A stretch of 64,000 bases of DNA from positions 1 through 64,000 of the forward strand of contig JAQFVV010013070.1 in NCBI GenBank assembly GCA_028023455.1, given 5' to 3'. The notes beneath the pieces were generated by a model that was not told the DNA's origin, made no database searches, and worked only from the letters and a program-made list of their open reading frames with translations. The position numbers and the translations under genes are program-made. Source of the stretch: Epiperipatus broadwayi (lineage: Eukaryota; Onychophora; Udeonychophora; Euonychophora; Peripatidae). Position 1 is the first letter of the stretch; each line of letters begins with the position of its first letter. Below, piece by piece: positions 22,462-34,604 of this stretch.

Positions 22462-24471
22462 ATTGATAATGGTTGATAATGATGATGATGATGATAGATG
22501 AAAAAAATTATTAAAATAAAACTTTATTAAAAATACAAAAGGTATTTTAAAAACAAAAACTTAAAAAGATTTGGAGATAAAAATATATCTTTAAGTTTGA
22601 AAACAAATTAATTGGTGTTATTGAAAAATGGAAATGACTGTTATAATTAGTTAAATGTAAACCAGCCTTGGACATTTAAATGTATAAGCAATGGTCAGAT
22701 AGGAGAGAAAACAATGGAATCAGACCTCAGTGAAAGGACCATCACATCGATGACGTAATGTCAATTGAATTCTTAAAATTAATATAAAAGGAAAAGTTAG
22801 GAAATTATTAGTTAGTTATTACAATGTGACTGTATGTGTTAGTGCAGAGTTGAAGGAGAAGGGATTGAAATGACTCACTTTTCAATCCCTTCAGTTTTGT
22901 TCAAAAAAAAGAAATGACATCGTTTTCCAATACGATTACAGGACATCAAGTTCGAAGAAACCACAACCTAAAGGACCTCCCGTTAACTACACATAAAACC
23001 CTTATAACACATGGGAATTAACACCTCAAAACAAATCAGAGAATATGGACCTTTTAAAACCATAAGACATGAGATAATTTATGTACATTAATGGCAAACT
23101 TTCCATATTGAATAAAAATAGAACTGTTTATTTACCAAACTAGATTATTTATTAACTAGTTATAATTTTAATTGATATATTTAAATTTGAAAAACATATC
23201 CATTTATTTAAAATCATTGCAATAGAATCTTATCTGACCAACTTTTGTGATAAATTAAATTATATAAATGTTAAACTTAAGTCACGCATGAATGGCTATA
23301 TAGATTTGTAAAGTTATATTAGGGTAGGGTAATCTTAGGTTATTTGTTTCATAGTTAAATTGGGTCGAATGAATTGGATATATTAGTGTAATTAGTAGAT
23401 GTAGTATGAGATTCGCTACAAACAGAATCGCTGTATATGCTGCACACATTCTTTTTGGCCTATGGAGTGCGATTCATAAGCTGGCAAAATTACCACAGTC
23501 CTTTCCTATGGAGTTTTTTTATTGCTCTTCTTGTCAGATAGATGTAGTATTCCTATCTGATGAGAGGCAATTTCTTCTCTTAAACTTTTGTGCTGCTGTA
23601 TTGAATGCATTGATATATCAGATGAATTGACGTTAGTTTGACTGTGAACTGTTGGCCTAAGGTTAAATAAGGATAGAATATTTTGTCTCAAATGCAAATC
23701 TATGTAGTCTATTCATACTCAACATTCTAAATAAAAATGCATTAAATTTAAGTTGGGTATGGATGTTGCATGGATTCGTTATCGGTTAATTATGTTTTTG
23801 GTTTTCATATTTGATCAAAATATATAGACATTCGGTAAATAATGATACCTTACAGAGAGTATCTAAAATGTATTTATTCGGATGTCTTTAAGTTATTGGT
23901 GACTCTGGGGTATCTTATGATGAATACCATTGGGTTTCTTGTATTCCCTATGCAATTGACGGTATCAATGACTTTGTATTTTGATAGTTTATGTTTATTT
24001 TGAAATGTTTTTTAACCATGTAATCTATTTAACCAATCTATACTCAACATTTTAAAACAAACTTTTATAAACATCATCTGTGCGAACTTATAATAGTATA
24101 AAAATTAAAATGTTAATTAAAATCTAAAATAAAAGTTAAAAATAATGTTAAATGTTAAAGTAAACATGCTAAAATAATAATGTTAAATTTTATACATATG
24201 TGCATAAATAAATGTTTATATGTTAATTACTGGCAGTGGCTTATTTTATTTTATTTTTATAAAATATTCTTAGATAAGAATTTATTATAAATATAAATCT
24301 CTGCTACTCCCTGAGCTAGTGACAATGGGCTAACGACCAGATATCAAAATATAGAAAATATTTTTTTTGACTTACGTATCTGCCTACTTTATAAATTTTT
24401 CTAGGTTCAAATGCCTAGATGGTGCACTGTAATGCAGATTGCATTAGCTCTCTTTCTCTGGATCATTATAA

Positions 24472-25190
24472 TTGGTTTCCCAACTGGGGCTGATGTTTAA
24501 TAAACCATGTATACCTTGAATAAATTTCTTTTGTCAAAGTGAGTTATTTTTATCTGTTTACATAAAGTCGTATACTTTAAATCTTATAAAAGTGCTGCCA
24601 AAAAGAAATTGCACATATATTAAACATGAGAAAGTATTAATAATTGTAAATTGTACTTTGTTAAAAAGAAAGTCAAAAGGTTGCAATTAATATGTTTTTT
24701 TTGTTAATATATATTATGCTTTAACATGTATAGGCGCGCACAGCCACATAAGTTTATGATTGAAATGTGGTGCCTTACAATGAGTACCTTTGGGAATTAC
24801 TTCAGTGTAACCCTATGTATGCATTTCAATCAGTCATAAATAAGTTTGTGGTATTTATAATTGTGCTGCAAATATACACGTTTAAACCCATTATTCCTTA
24901 AAACGTATTTACCTCAGTGCAACCTTCTTAAATAAATAATTTATAAAATTTGCTTGTCATGCCGTGTGTAAAAAAAATGTATACAAAAAATAGAACGTTT
25001 GGGTAGAGGAGGTGTAGATGTAAATGGTCCTTAGGAAAACGATAGTCAACATTTTTTTTTGTATATAATCTTTGTAAAAATTGCTAACTGAATGTTTTGG
25101 TAAATGTTTTCGTTAATCGTGAACCGTAATTACTAACCCTAAGTAAAATATTTTTTTTTGTTTATTTTTTTTTAAGCAAGCTTACTGATA
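24472..25190 (+). mobile_element. Noncoding internal segment 2 of the LTR array
   Basis: It is 719 bp between LTR C and LTR D. It starts TTGGTTTCCCAACTGGGGC in the primer-binding-site position. It is nearly identical by eye to segment 1 over most of its length (for example around GTGGTGCCTTACAATGAGTA), more similar than LTR B is to LTR C. No coding frame. Confidence 0.62.
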
Positions 25191-27063
25191 TGTAATGGGC
25201 ACATACGTACATTACATTGTTTTTTATTAGTAAACATGAAAAGAATAAAAGTTCGCAAATAAAACTTCCTTTTTAAGAATTAAAAATTGAAAATGAAAAT
25301 TTTATACTAAACTCATATATACAAAATCGTACAGATGAAAAAAATTATTAAAATAAAACTTTATTAAAAATATAAAAGGTATTTTAAAAACAAAAACTTA
25401 AAAAGATTTGGAGATAAAAATATATCTTTAAGTTTGAAAACAAATTAATTGGTGTTATTGAAAAATGGAAATGATTGTTTTAATTAGTTAAATGTAAACT
25501 AGCCTTGGGCATTTAAATGTATAAGCAATGGTCAGATAGGATAAAAAACAATGGAATCAGACCTCAGTGAAACTACCATCACATTGATGGTCAATTGAAT
25601 CCTTAAAATTAATATAAAAGGAAAAGTTTGGAAATTATTAGTTAGTTATTATGATGTGACTATATGTGTTTGTGTGGAGTTGAAGGAGAAGGGATTGAAA
25701 AGACACACTTTTCAATCCCTTCAGTTTTGTTAAAAAAAAGAAATGACATCTTTTTTCTACATTAAGGACCAGCTAAACTAAAAGACCTCTGGATAAATAA
25801 AAAAACAATGGCTAACTCAACCAATCTCTTTAGGATGGTGTGGGAATTCATGTTCAAATGGCAAGCAATGGATAAAAATGAACTGTTTTAAACCCTAAAA
25901 ACTTTATAATTAATGAATATTAAATTAAAAACTTTCCATATTTAAAATAATTGCAATAGAATCTTATCTGACCAACTTTATTTACTAATAAGTAATTTTA
26001 ATTTGATGTATTTCTTTTGTAAAATCATTTCCATTTATTTTTTTTTGTTCTTTTAAGTTTTATTATGACTGTTTTGTTTTTTGTTAAATTAAATTATATA
26101 AATTTTAAACTTAAGTCAGGCATGAATAGCTATATAGATTTGTAAAGTTATATTAGGGGAGGGTATACTTAGGTTATTTGTTTCATAATTAAATTAGGTC
26201 AATGGATTGGATATATTGGTGTAATTAGTAGATGTAGTACGAGATTCGCTATGGGCAGAATGGCTTTATATGCCGCACACTTCCTTTTTGGCCTATGGAA
26301 TGCGATTTCATAAGTCGGCAAAATGACCGCAGTCCTTTCCTATGGAGTTTGTTTTATTGCTCTTCTTGTCAGATAGATGTAGTATTCCTATCTGATGAGA
26401 GGCAATTTCTTCTCTTAACCTTTTGTGCTGCTGTATTTTGTATTACATTGAATGCATCGACATATCAGATGAATTGACATTAGTTTGACTGTGAACTTTT
26501 GGCCTAAGGTTAATTAAGGATAGAATATTTTCTTTCAAATGCAAATCTATGTAGTCTATTCATACTCGACACTCTAAATAAAAATACATTAAATTTAAGT
26601 TGGGTATGGACATTGCATGGATTCGTTATCAGTTACTTATGTTTTTGGTTTTCATATTTGATCAAAATATATAGACATTCGGTAAAATAATGATACCTGA
26701 CGGTATCTAAAATGTATTTATTTGGATGTCTTTTAAGTTATTTGTGTTAATGCAGTATCTTATGATGAATACCATTAGGTTTCTTGTATTCCCTATGCAA
26801 TTGACGGTATCAATGACTTTGTATTTTGATTGTTTATGTGTATTTTGAAATGTTTTAACCGTGTAATCAATGTAACCGATCTATACTCAATATTTATAAA
26901 ACAAACTTTTATAAATCCATCTGTGTGAACTTATAATAGTATAAAAAATAAAATGTAAATTAAAATCTAAAATAAAGGTTAAAAATAATGTTAAATGTTA
27001 AAGTAAACATGCTAAAATAATAATGTTAAATTTTATATATATGTGCGTCAATAAATGTTTGTG

Positions 27064-28710
27064 TATATAATGTAACCCGGAGCCTCGTCTATATATCTGC
27101 GGACACTATTTCTCCTTCTGGCTTTCTATTGACGATTCCCTTTTTTACGAACCCGCTGTGTTCTGTCGTCCGGGGTTACATAATGTTTTGTGAAAATAGT
27201 TTCAAACACATATACACGTACGTTTTATTTGTTTCATACCTTGATTCTGATTGAACCCGAGTAATAGGCGCCAGGAGAACCTTTTTCAAGCTCGCCACGC
27301 ACGTGCACACGCTCACCCAACTATATCACAGAACATGCCCAAGCATCGCTCCAGCGCACAGAAATGAACACAGCCATTATTTCCGAACTATATCGCCACT
27401 ACTCTTAACACACTATTGACATGCCTTTATCATGGTTAGCCCGCCCTATATCCCCCAGAATAAATCTCCCAAAACTTAACCTTAACCTAAGAATGGTACA
27501 ATAATTATAAATGCTATAAATATACTTAACGCTTAACTAACATATTAAATGCACCCATTCAAATTATATAAAATAGATCACTCCCCACTCATTCAACATT
27601 GTTAAATAAATTTGAAATTCCAAGCGATCAATAAAAGAAACATTAATTAAGTGAATATTTATTTGTAAACTGAAATAAAATTATTATGCAGATATATAAT
27701 TTAGTAAGTCTAGATAACACAATTACGAGCAATATTAACTTACATAGATCTTTCTGAGTATTAATTGTACATATTTACTGTTATTCTTTATTTCTCATAG
27801 CATTTAATCTTTTTCTTATTTTGTAAATCGTTCTCCACTTTAAAGTATTTATCTGGTCTAATGTGTAAGTAAATGTTAAAAATAACTACCTGTGGCAAAT
27901 ACTGTAATGGACCTGGCATATTTATTAATTCTGCATGCGTTCTTGGCTTCCATGGGTGTGTGGCCTTGGTTCTTTTCTCCGAGGTTGGCTTCTGGACGAC
28001 GCGGTAGGTTCGCCTTTTGGTTCCCTTTCGCTCTATTACACAAGTGTAGGTTAGGAGCCAAGTACTTAATCGGACTCTGCAAAAAATTAATAATACTTTC
28101 CGCTCAATTCAACTTAATTTCGCCTTCAACAACTTTCAATTTGTGTCCTTTTTCTCCCGCCTTTCTTCTCTCCTCTTTCCCCCTCCCTTGATTTTCCTCC
28201 AATCTCTCTGCCCTGGCTGTTCTTTTTGCTAATCAAGGACCTCTTTTTTAATGTTTCTGGCTTCACCCGGTTTTTTTTCTTTTCTTCTTTTTTGCCGTGG
28301 CGCGGTCCTTTTCCCCTCTTCTAAATTTGGATATACTGCTTACCAACATCACCTGCTTATTTTCAACTTCCTAATTTACTCTTCTCCCCCCTTCAAAATA
28401 TCTTGATCCTTGAATTTTCTACCTTACGATATTTTCCTTTTGTTAAAAATGATTTATAAATTTTCTAATTTTTCCAACTCCCTTTTCTTTTAAAACGAAA
28501 GACAAAAAAAGCAAACTTGATAAATAAGATTATAAAAATTAATTCCTCAAAAAAAAACCTTTTATTTATTTCAATAAACTGACAGGACCATGTATGCTCC
28601 GCTTTAGACAGCGTTCTCGTTATTCTAAAACAAGACGCTTTGTTAAAAGTTTTGACCGCCTTTATTTCGCATCAATATATATTTAATTTCCTGGTTCAAA
28701 CCCGCCGAAA
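27064..28710. mobile_element. Unidentified GC-richer insert in LTR D
   Basis: The boundaries come from alignment to LTR B and C, where AAATGTTTATATGTTAATTACTGG is continuous (quoted in parts: AAATGTTTATATG, then TTAATTACTGG). The insert is markedly less AT-rich than its surroundings, with a pyrimidine-rich tract at about 28130-28320. Its left end carries a 110 bp module (27071-27180) bounded by TGTAACCCGGA and TCCGGGGTTACA. The frames at 27892-28191 (plus) and 27876-28082 (minus) overlap and resemble no known protein. GGTTCAAACCCGCC near 28692 looks like a tRNA B box, but I see no A box. It may be a truncated retroelement or a capture of other genomic DNA. Confidence 0.55.
27071..27180. repeat. 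110 bp module with terminal inverted repeats
   Basis: TGTAACCCGGA at the left end and TCCGGGGTTACA at the right end form an inverted repeat with one inserted C, extending outward as ATAATG/CATAAT. It could be the ends of a very short LTR or MITE, or a hairpin within the larger insert. Confidence 0.6.
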
Positions 28711-28979
28711 AATTACTGGCAGTGGCTTATTTTATTCTTTTTTTAAAATATTCTTAGATAAGAATTTATTGTAAAATATAAATGTCTTCTGTTCCATTGA
28801 GCTAGTGACAATGGACTAACAACTGGATATCAGAATATATATAAAATAAAATAATTTTTTTTTGACTTACGTATCTGCCTACTTTATAAATTTTTCTAGG
28901 TTCAAATGCCTAGATGGCACCCTGTAGTGCAGATGACATTAAGTCTCCAATCATGGATCGTTATAATATATATATATCA

Positions 28980-31194
28980 CAACATTTTGAGATTGTTGTT
29001 ATTTATATTGGGATTGACTAAGTCATGACTGATATTAATAATTACTTATAAACTGGTGATTTGTCTTTGTCAGTTTGACCTAGGCTAGTTTGCAGAAGAA
29101 TATAATGTAGCAAATTCTATTTAACAGATTAATTAATTTTCTTTGCATAAAGATTGATATTTGCTTCTAACACTGATTTGAACATATTGCGATAGTCAAA
29201 TTCTATGCCACGAGTATACAAAATTTCAGTATGCTGTGCTATATCACCCTATGATAAATTCTCATCTCCTTAGTGTTCCTTCCAGTATGTCATAAAGCCT
29301 AAATTCAAACTGTGTCATAGTCTGCCTCCACACTCACCACCAGAACAAATCATTTAAAGACTTCAGCATTATAATATTACCTCCAACCAACTGAATACTC
29401 AGTAAACCATCCAACACTAAGGTAATTTTTTTATAACATTGGCAGGCTTAATGCTAACCTCTAATAAAATCTGTGTTTAATCTACAGTAAACCACTGTAT
29501 AAATGTATATTATTTCATAAATATTTCATGTATTCTTTTAGTGATAGGTGTGAGATATATTGTATTTATTGTGCATACTGGAATCTTAGTTTTAACATTC
29601 CAGGTTTGTTTGTAATTTATTTATCTGAGAGTGTATTGTGAGATTAAATTTGATATGCATGCTATACCTCCTGTTATGTTACTAACCCTTGCTAAATCCT
29701 TTGTCAGGTTTTTGTAATTTCAGTTTACTCACCTGTCTCTATTTTATTGTTTAATAATTAATTTAAATTAATGGATTTGTGCTTCTTGCAAAACACAAAT
29801 CTTTTGGGTGGAAGTTTATCATGTTTGTTATTCTATTTTTTCTGAAGTGAGAGATTTTGTATATTTTCCAGATTATGTAATATTGTAATCATTTTAATTT
29901 TGTCTTGATTGTAAAATCAACATTGAATTGCCTTAAACATGGTACATCATGAGCTGTCCTTATGAAAAATGACATTTTTGGTAACGATGCAATATTTCAG
30001 GTCAATAAATGCTTGCCGGTCCTGTTTCGTTAATTTTTTACAAGGTTGTATTGTTTTTTAAATTTCTGAATTAGAAAGCTAGGATTTTTTTTTTTATAAA
30101 TCACCAGCAGCAAGATACTATTAATTCCTTTTTAAATTGTAGGTGAGAGAAGTACCTTGCTGTCAAAGTATTTAATTTTTGCTGTACTCATATACACTCT
30201 TGGATTAATACACTAATAAATCTAAGTCAATGTTCATATGTTGCTTGCTATATTTATTTATCTTTTATTAGTTCTTTAAATTTAGTGGTCAGAGTATGTA
30301 TGGAGAACTTAGTGTGTAAAGTTATTTATATTTCTAATTATTTCCACTTTTTTAATAAATGCTTGAGTAGACATACATAGTTTTCTAATTACCTTCCTGT
30401 CTCCTATTGTGACTTTTAGTTATTATATTCAGCTTAGTTTTGGCCAGTCATTTGGTTGATGATTCCCCTGTATTATATGTCTGTATTCTTTAAATTAAAG
30501 ATTTAATGTTTTCTCAATATTTAAATCATTTATGCTAGAATATTTTCTATTTCATAAAATAGAGATCTAAGTTTCTCTCATTCTATAATTCATACTCCGT
30601 TGTATTCATTTACCTTTTTTATGATGTTGTTCAGTTCTTGAAATTGTAATAAACTATGATAAGCTTTAACATGATTGGCCATGCAGCAGTTATGCAGACA
30701 ATATAAAATCATTAGTAAATAAGCTAGTGATCACTTGCCCATGCTGGTTTCATTGATTCATGCAATCAACTTTCATTTACTTTTCATTTTAGAACTTTTG
30801 AATAAAAAACCCTGAGTTGCTCAGGTAAATTATCAGCTGCAGGACAATCCTACCCTCCTTTTTAATTTACTATTAGAAAATTAGTCTGTCTTCCAGAGCA
30901 TTGATATTTTATTTTTTGTCAGTACCGACCTGATATAACCATGTTTATTGTGTCGAAATCCCAGTTTTACAAATTTTATATTACTTTTAATAAAATTTTC
31001 AAATTATTTAAACTTAATTTTGCTGACATTTGTCTTAGTGATTTTATTTTCTCAACTGTCTGAACAATATTTAAGATTTCTTGCTATCTCCCTGGATCTC
31101 ATTACCATCCATTTTTGTTCATGGTAAAATATTTACCAGATATGTAGTGATCTGGTGGCACCCTCCATGAACAAGGGTAGATTGAGTGCCCATT

Positions 31195-31197
<3 letters not shown>
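28980..31197 (-). mobile_element. TGTAATGG-start repeat, left member of a diverging pair
   Basis: On the minus strand it begins TGTAATGGGCACTC at 31197 and runs leftward, probably to about 28980, where (TA)n of the array's end begins; that would give about 2.2 kb. The first 180 bases contain GGGTGCCACCAGATCAC and end near AAGACAAATGTCAGC, and share this pattern with 31279-31465. No coding frame. The length, TG start and lack of genes suggest another solo LTR, but its far end does not show a convincing CA-type terminus. Confidence 0.45.

Positions 31198-31278
<81 letters not shown>
31198..31278. repeat. (TA)n between two diverging repeats
   Basis: About 80 bp of TA with one register change near 31258. 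It is flanked by ATTACA on the left and TGTAAT on the right, i.e. both neighbours start with TGTAATGG pointing outward. Confidence 0.97.
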
Positions 31279-31465
31279 TGTAATGGTCATTCTATTTTTT
31301 TTTGATCACAGAGAGTGCCACCAGGTCACCGCGTACATGGAAAATTTATTTTACTGTAATCATAAGTTAATGATGATGATGATTAGCACCAGCTAAACCC
31401 AGGGAAATAGCAATAAATCTTAACTATTGTTCAGACAATTGAAAAGAGACATAGAAACAAATGTC
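31279..31465 (+). mobile_element. TGTAATGG-start repeat, right member of a diverging pair
   Basis: It begins TGTAATGGTCATTC. It contains GAGAGTGCCACCAGGTCACC and, near its end, ACAAATGTCAGCC, matching the order of blocks in the left member. Sequence beyond about 31465 stops resembling the left member, so only this shared domain is annotated; the element may continue towards 34.5 kb. Confidence 0.5.
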
Positions 31466-34400
31466 AGCCAATATAATTAAAGAAATTTTAATTATATATT
31501 AATATTACATTGGCAAATTCAGATAATGAGAGATATACAAGATAGTGTATATACAGGAAATTTTATAAAATAATGTAAGAAAAAATAAAACAAATTCTCC
31601 AGCAGCAAAGCTAATTTGCTTAAAAAGAGGTAATAAATTTCCTTCAGCTGAAGATTCCCATAAAATTTTCAAAATTTAATAGTCTTGCAAGAAATACAAT
31701 GAAACAGTGCAGTTGAACATTCTCTAGTATATTTAAACTAGAGATGTCATTTGTCTACAGAACAGCCCATGGAAAACTATGTTTAAGATTGCCAAGATTG
31801 ATTTCAATACAAGAAGGACAAATATAATAAGATAATATAATGAAGCATGTATTTTAACATAGGAGAAAACAAAATCTTTGGTCTAAGGAAAGCAGACATA
31901 TTTGGAAATACTCTGCCACAAATAATTATAAAGTGTGAGAAAACAAAATCTCTCATTTAAGGAAAACATAAATATTCCACTTACGAATCACCTACCAAAT
32001 GATTGGCCATAAACTAAGCTGTTATAATTAATTAAGGTATCTCAAAAGCAGACAGGTAAGTAATAAGAAAATTATTTACAACTGCCCAAGCAGTTATTCT
32101 GAACATAAAACATACAACTATAAAACTAAATATATTTTTAAAAAAAAAAACTATCTGTACATGCCCTGATATATAACAAAACACAATTCAAAATTACAAT
32201 TATTTAATATTCAGTCTAAAAATATATTGTACATATCGCTAATAAAAGAAAACATTAAGAAAACATATAATAATTATAAGATATGAATACTTAGCTTACA
32301 GATTTACTTTAGATTAAGCAAAGATTTTAATTAGAGATTTAGGCCCTGATAAGAATATGAAATAAATTATCTTATGGTACAGATAAGTCTGGTGAAAACA
32401 CACTGATGTGTAGATTTTATTGAGTGAAGTATTCAAGTGACTTTCTCTTTAAATAGCGGCAAGTATAAAGACATTCTTGTAATACAGTTCTTTTTAAGAT
32501 TTTAATGCAATATTAGAAGGAATAGCTCAGAGCTCAGGATTCATCCTCAGGCTGGCTTAGCATGGCATTCTAGGAGTTTGAAAACACATGGAATAGAACT
32601 CTGTCATGTGGAAGGCAAACACAATTAATTCAAAGTACATTATTCTGGTAGAGAGAGAGTCCAGGAAGAGAACAACAACGTATTGAAATTTAGTAATAAC
32701 TCGATATTTCAAGTTAGCTCAACAAAAATATGCTGTCTAGTCACTTTTCTTAAGCACAAGAATCTAGGTCAAGCTAACCAGACAAATAAACAGCCAAAGA
32801 AGAATAATAGATTCAAAACTGCTGGGTTATTTATATGTCACTTATATCTCACATGTAATCTTTCTTTTTTTTAATTAAACATTTTAGCACATGGAAAATC
32901 TTTATCTCACACTCAATCTTAATCAATAATTCCTCTAGGGTTTAACTTATTCAAAAAATAATAATTCAAAATTAGATCTCTGCTCTTCAAGATAAATTAA
33001 AATAGATTATATGTAAGCAACAAGAATGCAATCAATTTTCTTTTAAGTAAAAAAAAAAAACCTTACAAAAGGTAAAACAAAATGTTAGTTTTTTAAAGTT
33101 TTTATAAAAGTAACTTAAAACAGATTTTAAATTATAATTTTGAAAACACAAATCTTCAAAAGAAGAGTAAATACATATGTGTGCTACCATATACTTGTAA
33201 AAGAATAAATATCAAAATTTAAAATAAATGTAATAAAAATGTAATAGCTAAATAGCTGAAGTTCCAGAATAAAAAGTTATCCTACATGTTTGGAAAGTAT
33301 TTAATAACTGACTTGAAAAGATGCTGATGAACTGACCTTTATTATAGTCATTAAAATTAGAGCATCATTTATAACAGGATAAAAATGAAGATATACTCTT
33401 CTTTTAATACACCACAGACTTAGGAACCACTTGTAATAAATTAGATATGATAAAATCATGATAGAATACTCCTTTTTAATTATGTCCTGCAAACTGTAGT
33501 ATTTGTAATAGAATAAATGGGTGTGGGTGCTAAGCTTTGTTATACCTCCAATGCTTTAGGTGACATATGTAACAGATCGAAAATATGCAATGAGGAATAA
33601 TAACTTTAATATAACCTGAGTACAATAAAGTCCAGTCATTTACCACCCTAAATAATAGAATGAAAATGAGATCTGAAGTTGGATGTCATTTATCACTAAA
33701 TAAAATGTGAATCAAAGTAAAATCATATTAATTTTATAATGCTCTGTGAATAATAGTATCATTCATAATAAAATGAAAATAATAAACTAAGCTAAATGAA
33801 TACCAATCAATAAAAATATTCAGTATTTAAAATAATAATTTATCTAGTCACACATCAAAACAAACGATTGATGATAATTTTCATTATATTATCATGAGTT
33901 CAGATAGAATTTAGAATAAACAGGAAAGAAACAAGATCATCACTTCCAAATACTCTAAATACGATTCTTACTTAAAATAGATTAAAGTAATGCAAATAAA
34001 TAAAATACTATTGTCCCAAAACAACGCTACATGCTTAAGATAGATTTCACTTAAAATCAAATGAAACCAATAATAAATCCTTAGAAAACTAAATTTTAGT
34101 ATATGCAACTAATCAAACATTGCTCAAAAATACAATCTTATACTAAAATATAAAGATGTTCATATCTAAACAAAATAATTAATGAATAATTGAGATAACA
34201 GCTTTAATATATCCTATAAGTTTTCATATACAAGTCTATTTTCTACACTATCATTCATTGTTAATACCAGGTCCAAATAATATTTGGTAATTTCTTCAGA
34301 AATAAAAAGGGAGAAAAATTGTTATAAGAGTAAATTTGTTAGTCTTTTTTCTTTTCACTTGTCAATAATAATCGTTCATATAGAAAGTTGTGTGAGCTCA

Positions 34401-34507
34401 TCCTTTGTAACCCATGGTTGCTATTAGATTTCCAAGCAGCATTTAACTCTAATTATATTGTTTGCATAACTATCGATCAACCAAGAGGAATTCTAATCAT
34501 TTTTATT

Positions 34508-34510
<3 letters not shown>
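31466..34510. other. AT-rich DNA, no gene; possible body of the preceding repeat
   Basis: Less T-homopolymeric than neighbouring DNA but without a supported frame. The 63-codon frames at 32683 (plus) and 33301 (minus) have no recognisable domain. No internal repeat is visible to mark a boundary before the TA tract at 34511. Confidence 0.45.
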
Positions 34511-34544
<34 letters not shown>

Positions 34545-34550
34545 GTAGAA

Positions 34551-34588
<38 letters not shown>

Positions 34589-34604
34589 TTCTACATATAA
34601 ATAT
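34511..34604. repeat. (TA)n with a perfect 70 bp palindrome
   Basis: A TA run (34511-34536) is followed by a perfect palindrome at 34535-34604: ATATTTATATGTAGAAC, (TA)n core, GTTCTACATATAAATAT. The non-TA arms rule out a simple microsatellite; the arms could extrude as a cruciform. Confidence 0.9.

Larger units (their letters stand above)
19197..22495 (+). mobile_element. Full-length RTE-like non-LTR retrotransposon, copy 1
   Basis: A 3.3 kb element inserted in LTR C. The target AGATGAAAA is duplicated at 19188-19196 and 22496-22504, and the uninterrupted sequence survives in LTR D near 25335. The 5' end is GCTGCAGAAAGG and the 3' end is a GATGAT microsatellite-like tail, both normal for RTE elements. 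The order is 5' UTR, apurinic-type endonuclease, linker, reverse transcriptase, C-terminal domain; the length equals the usual 3.2-3.4 kb. The coding region is split by three single-base indels (near 20213-20220, 20757 and 21730-21735), two of them in T runs. A decayed relative lies at 51235-54509 on the other strand. Confidence 0.93.
19046..24471 (+). mobile_element. LTR C of the array, interrupted by an RTE-like element
   Basis: It starts TGTAATGGGCAC at 19046 and ends CATTATAA at 24471, followed by TTGGTTTCCCAACTGGGGC. Removing the RTE-like insert and one duplicated target copy leaves about 2.1 kb, matching B, D and A. The TATA-like box is at 22783-22791, preceded by a CRE-like TGACGTAATG near 22751. 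Similarity to LTR D is high on both sides of the insertion point, so D serves as an empty-site reference. Confidence 0.7.
25191..28966 (+). mobile_element. LTR D of the array, interrupted by a GC-richer insert
   Basis: It starts TGTAATGGGCAC at 25191 and ends GATCGTTATAA at 28966, then a TA run. Without the insert at about 27064-28710 it is about 2.1 kb. It holds the uninterrupted RTE target (near 25335) and a TATA-like box at 25613-25621. No internal segment follows, so it is the right end of the array. Confidence 0.7.

Noticed and set aside
23406-23697. Overlapping 63-74-codon frames recurring in the LTR copies (also near 8234 and 26295)
   Set aside because: The frames differ among copies and are not conserved as protein; the similarity is at the DNA level of the LTR.
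27876-28191. 99-codon plus and 68-codon minus frames in the GC-richer insert
   Set aside because: They overlap each other, have no recognisable domain, and the plus frame's hydrophobicity follows from a pyrimidine-rich tract.
28688-28706. tRNA B-box-like GGTTCAAACCCGCC
   Set aside because: No A box at the right distance and no cloverleaf; a similar GAGTTCAAACCCC on the minus strand near 59145 was rejected for the same reason.
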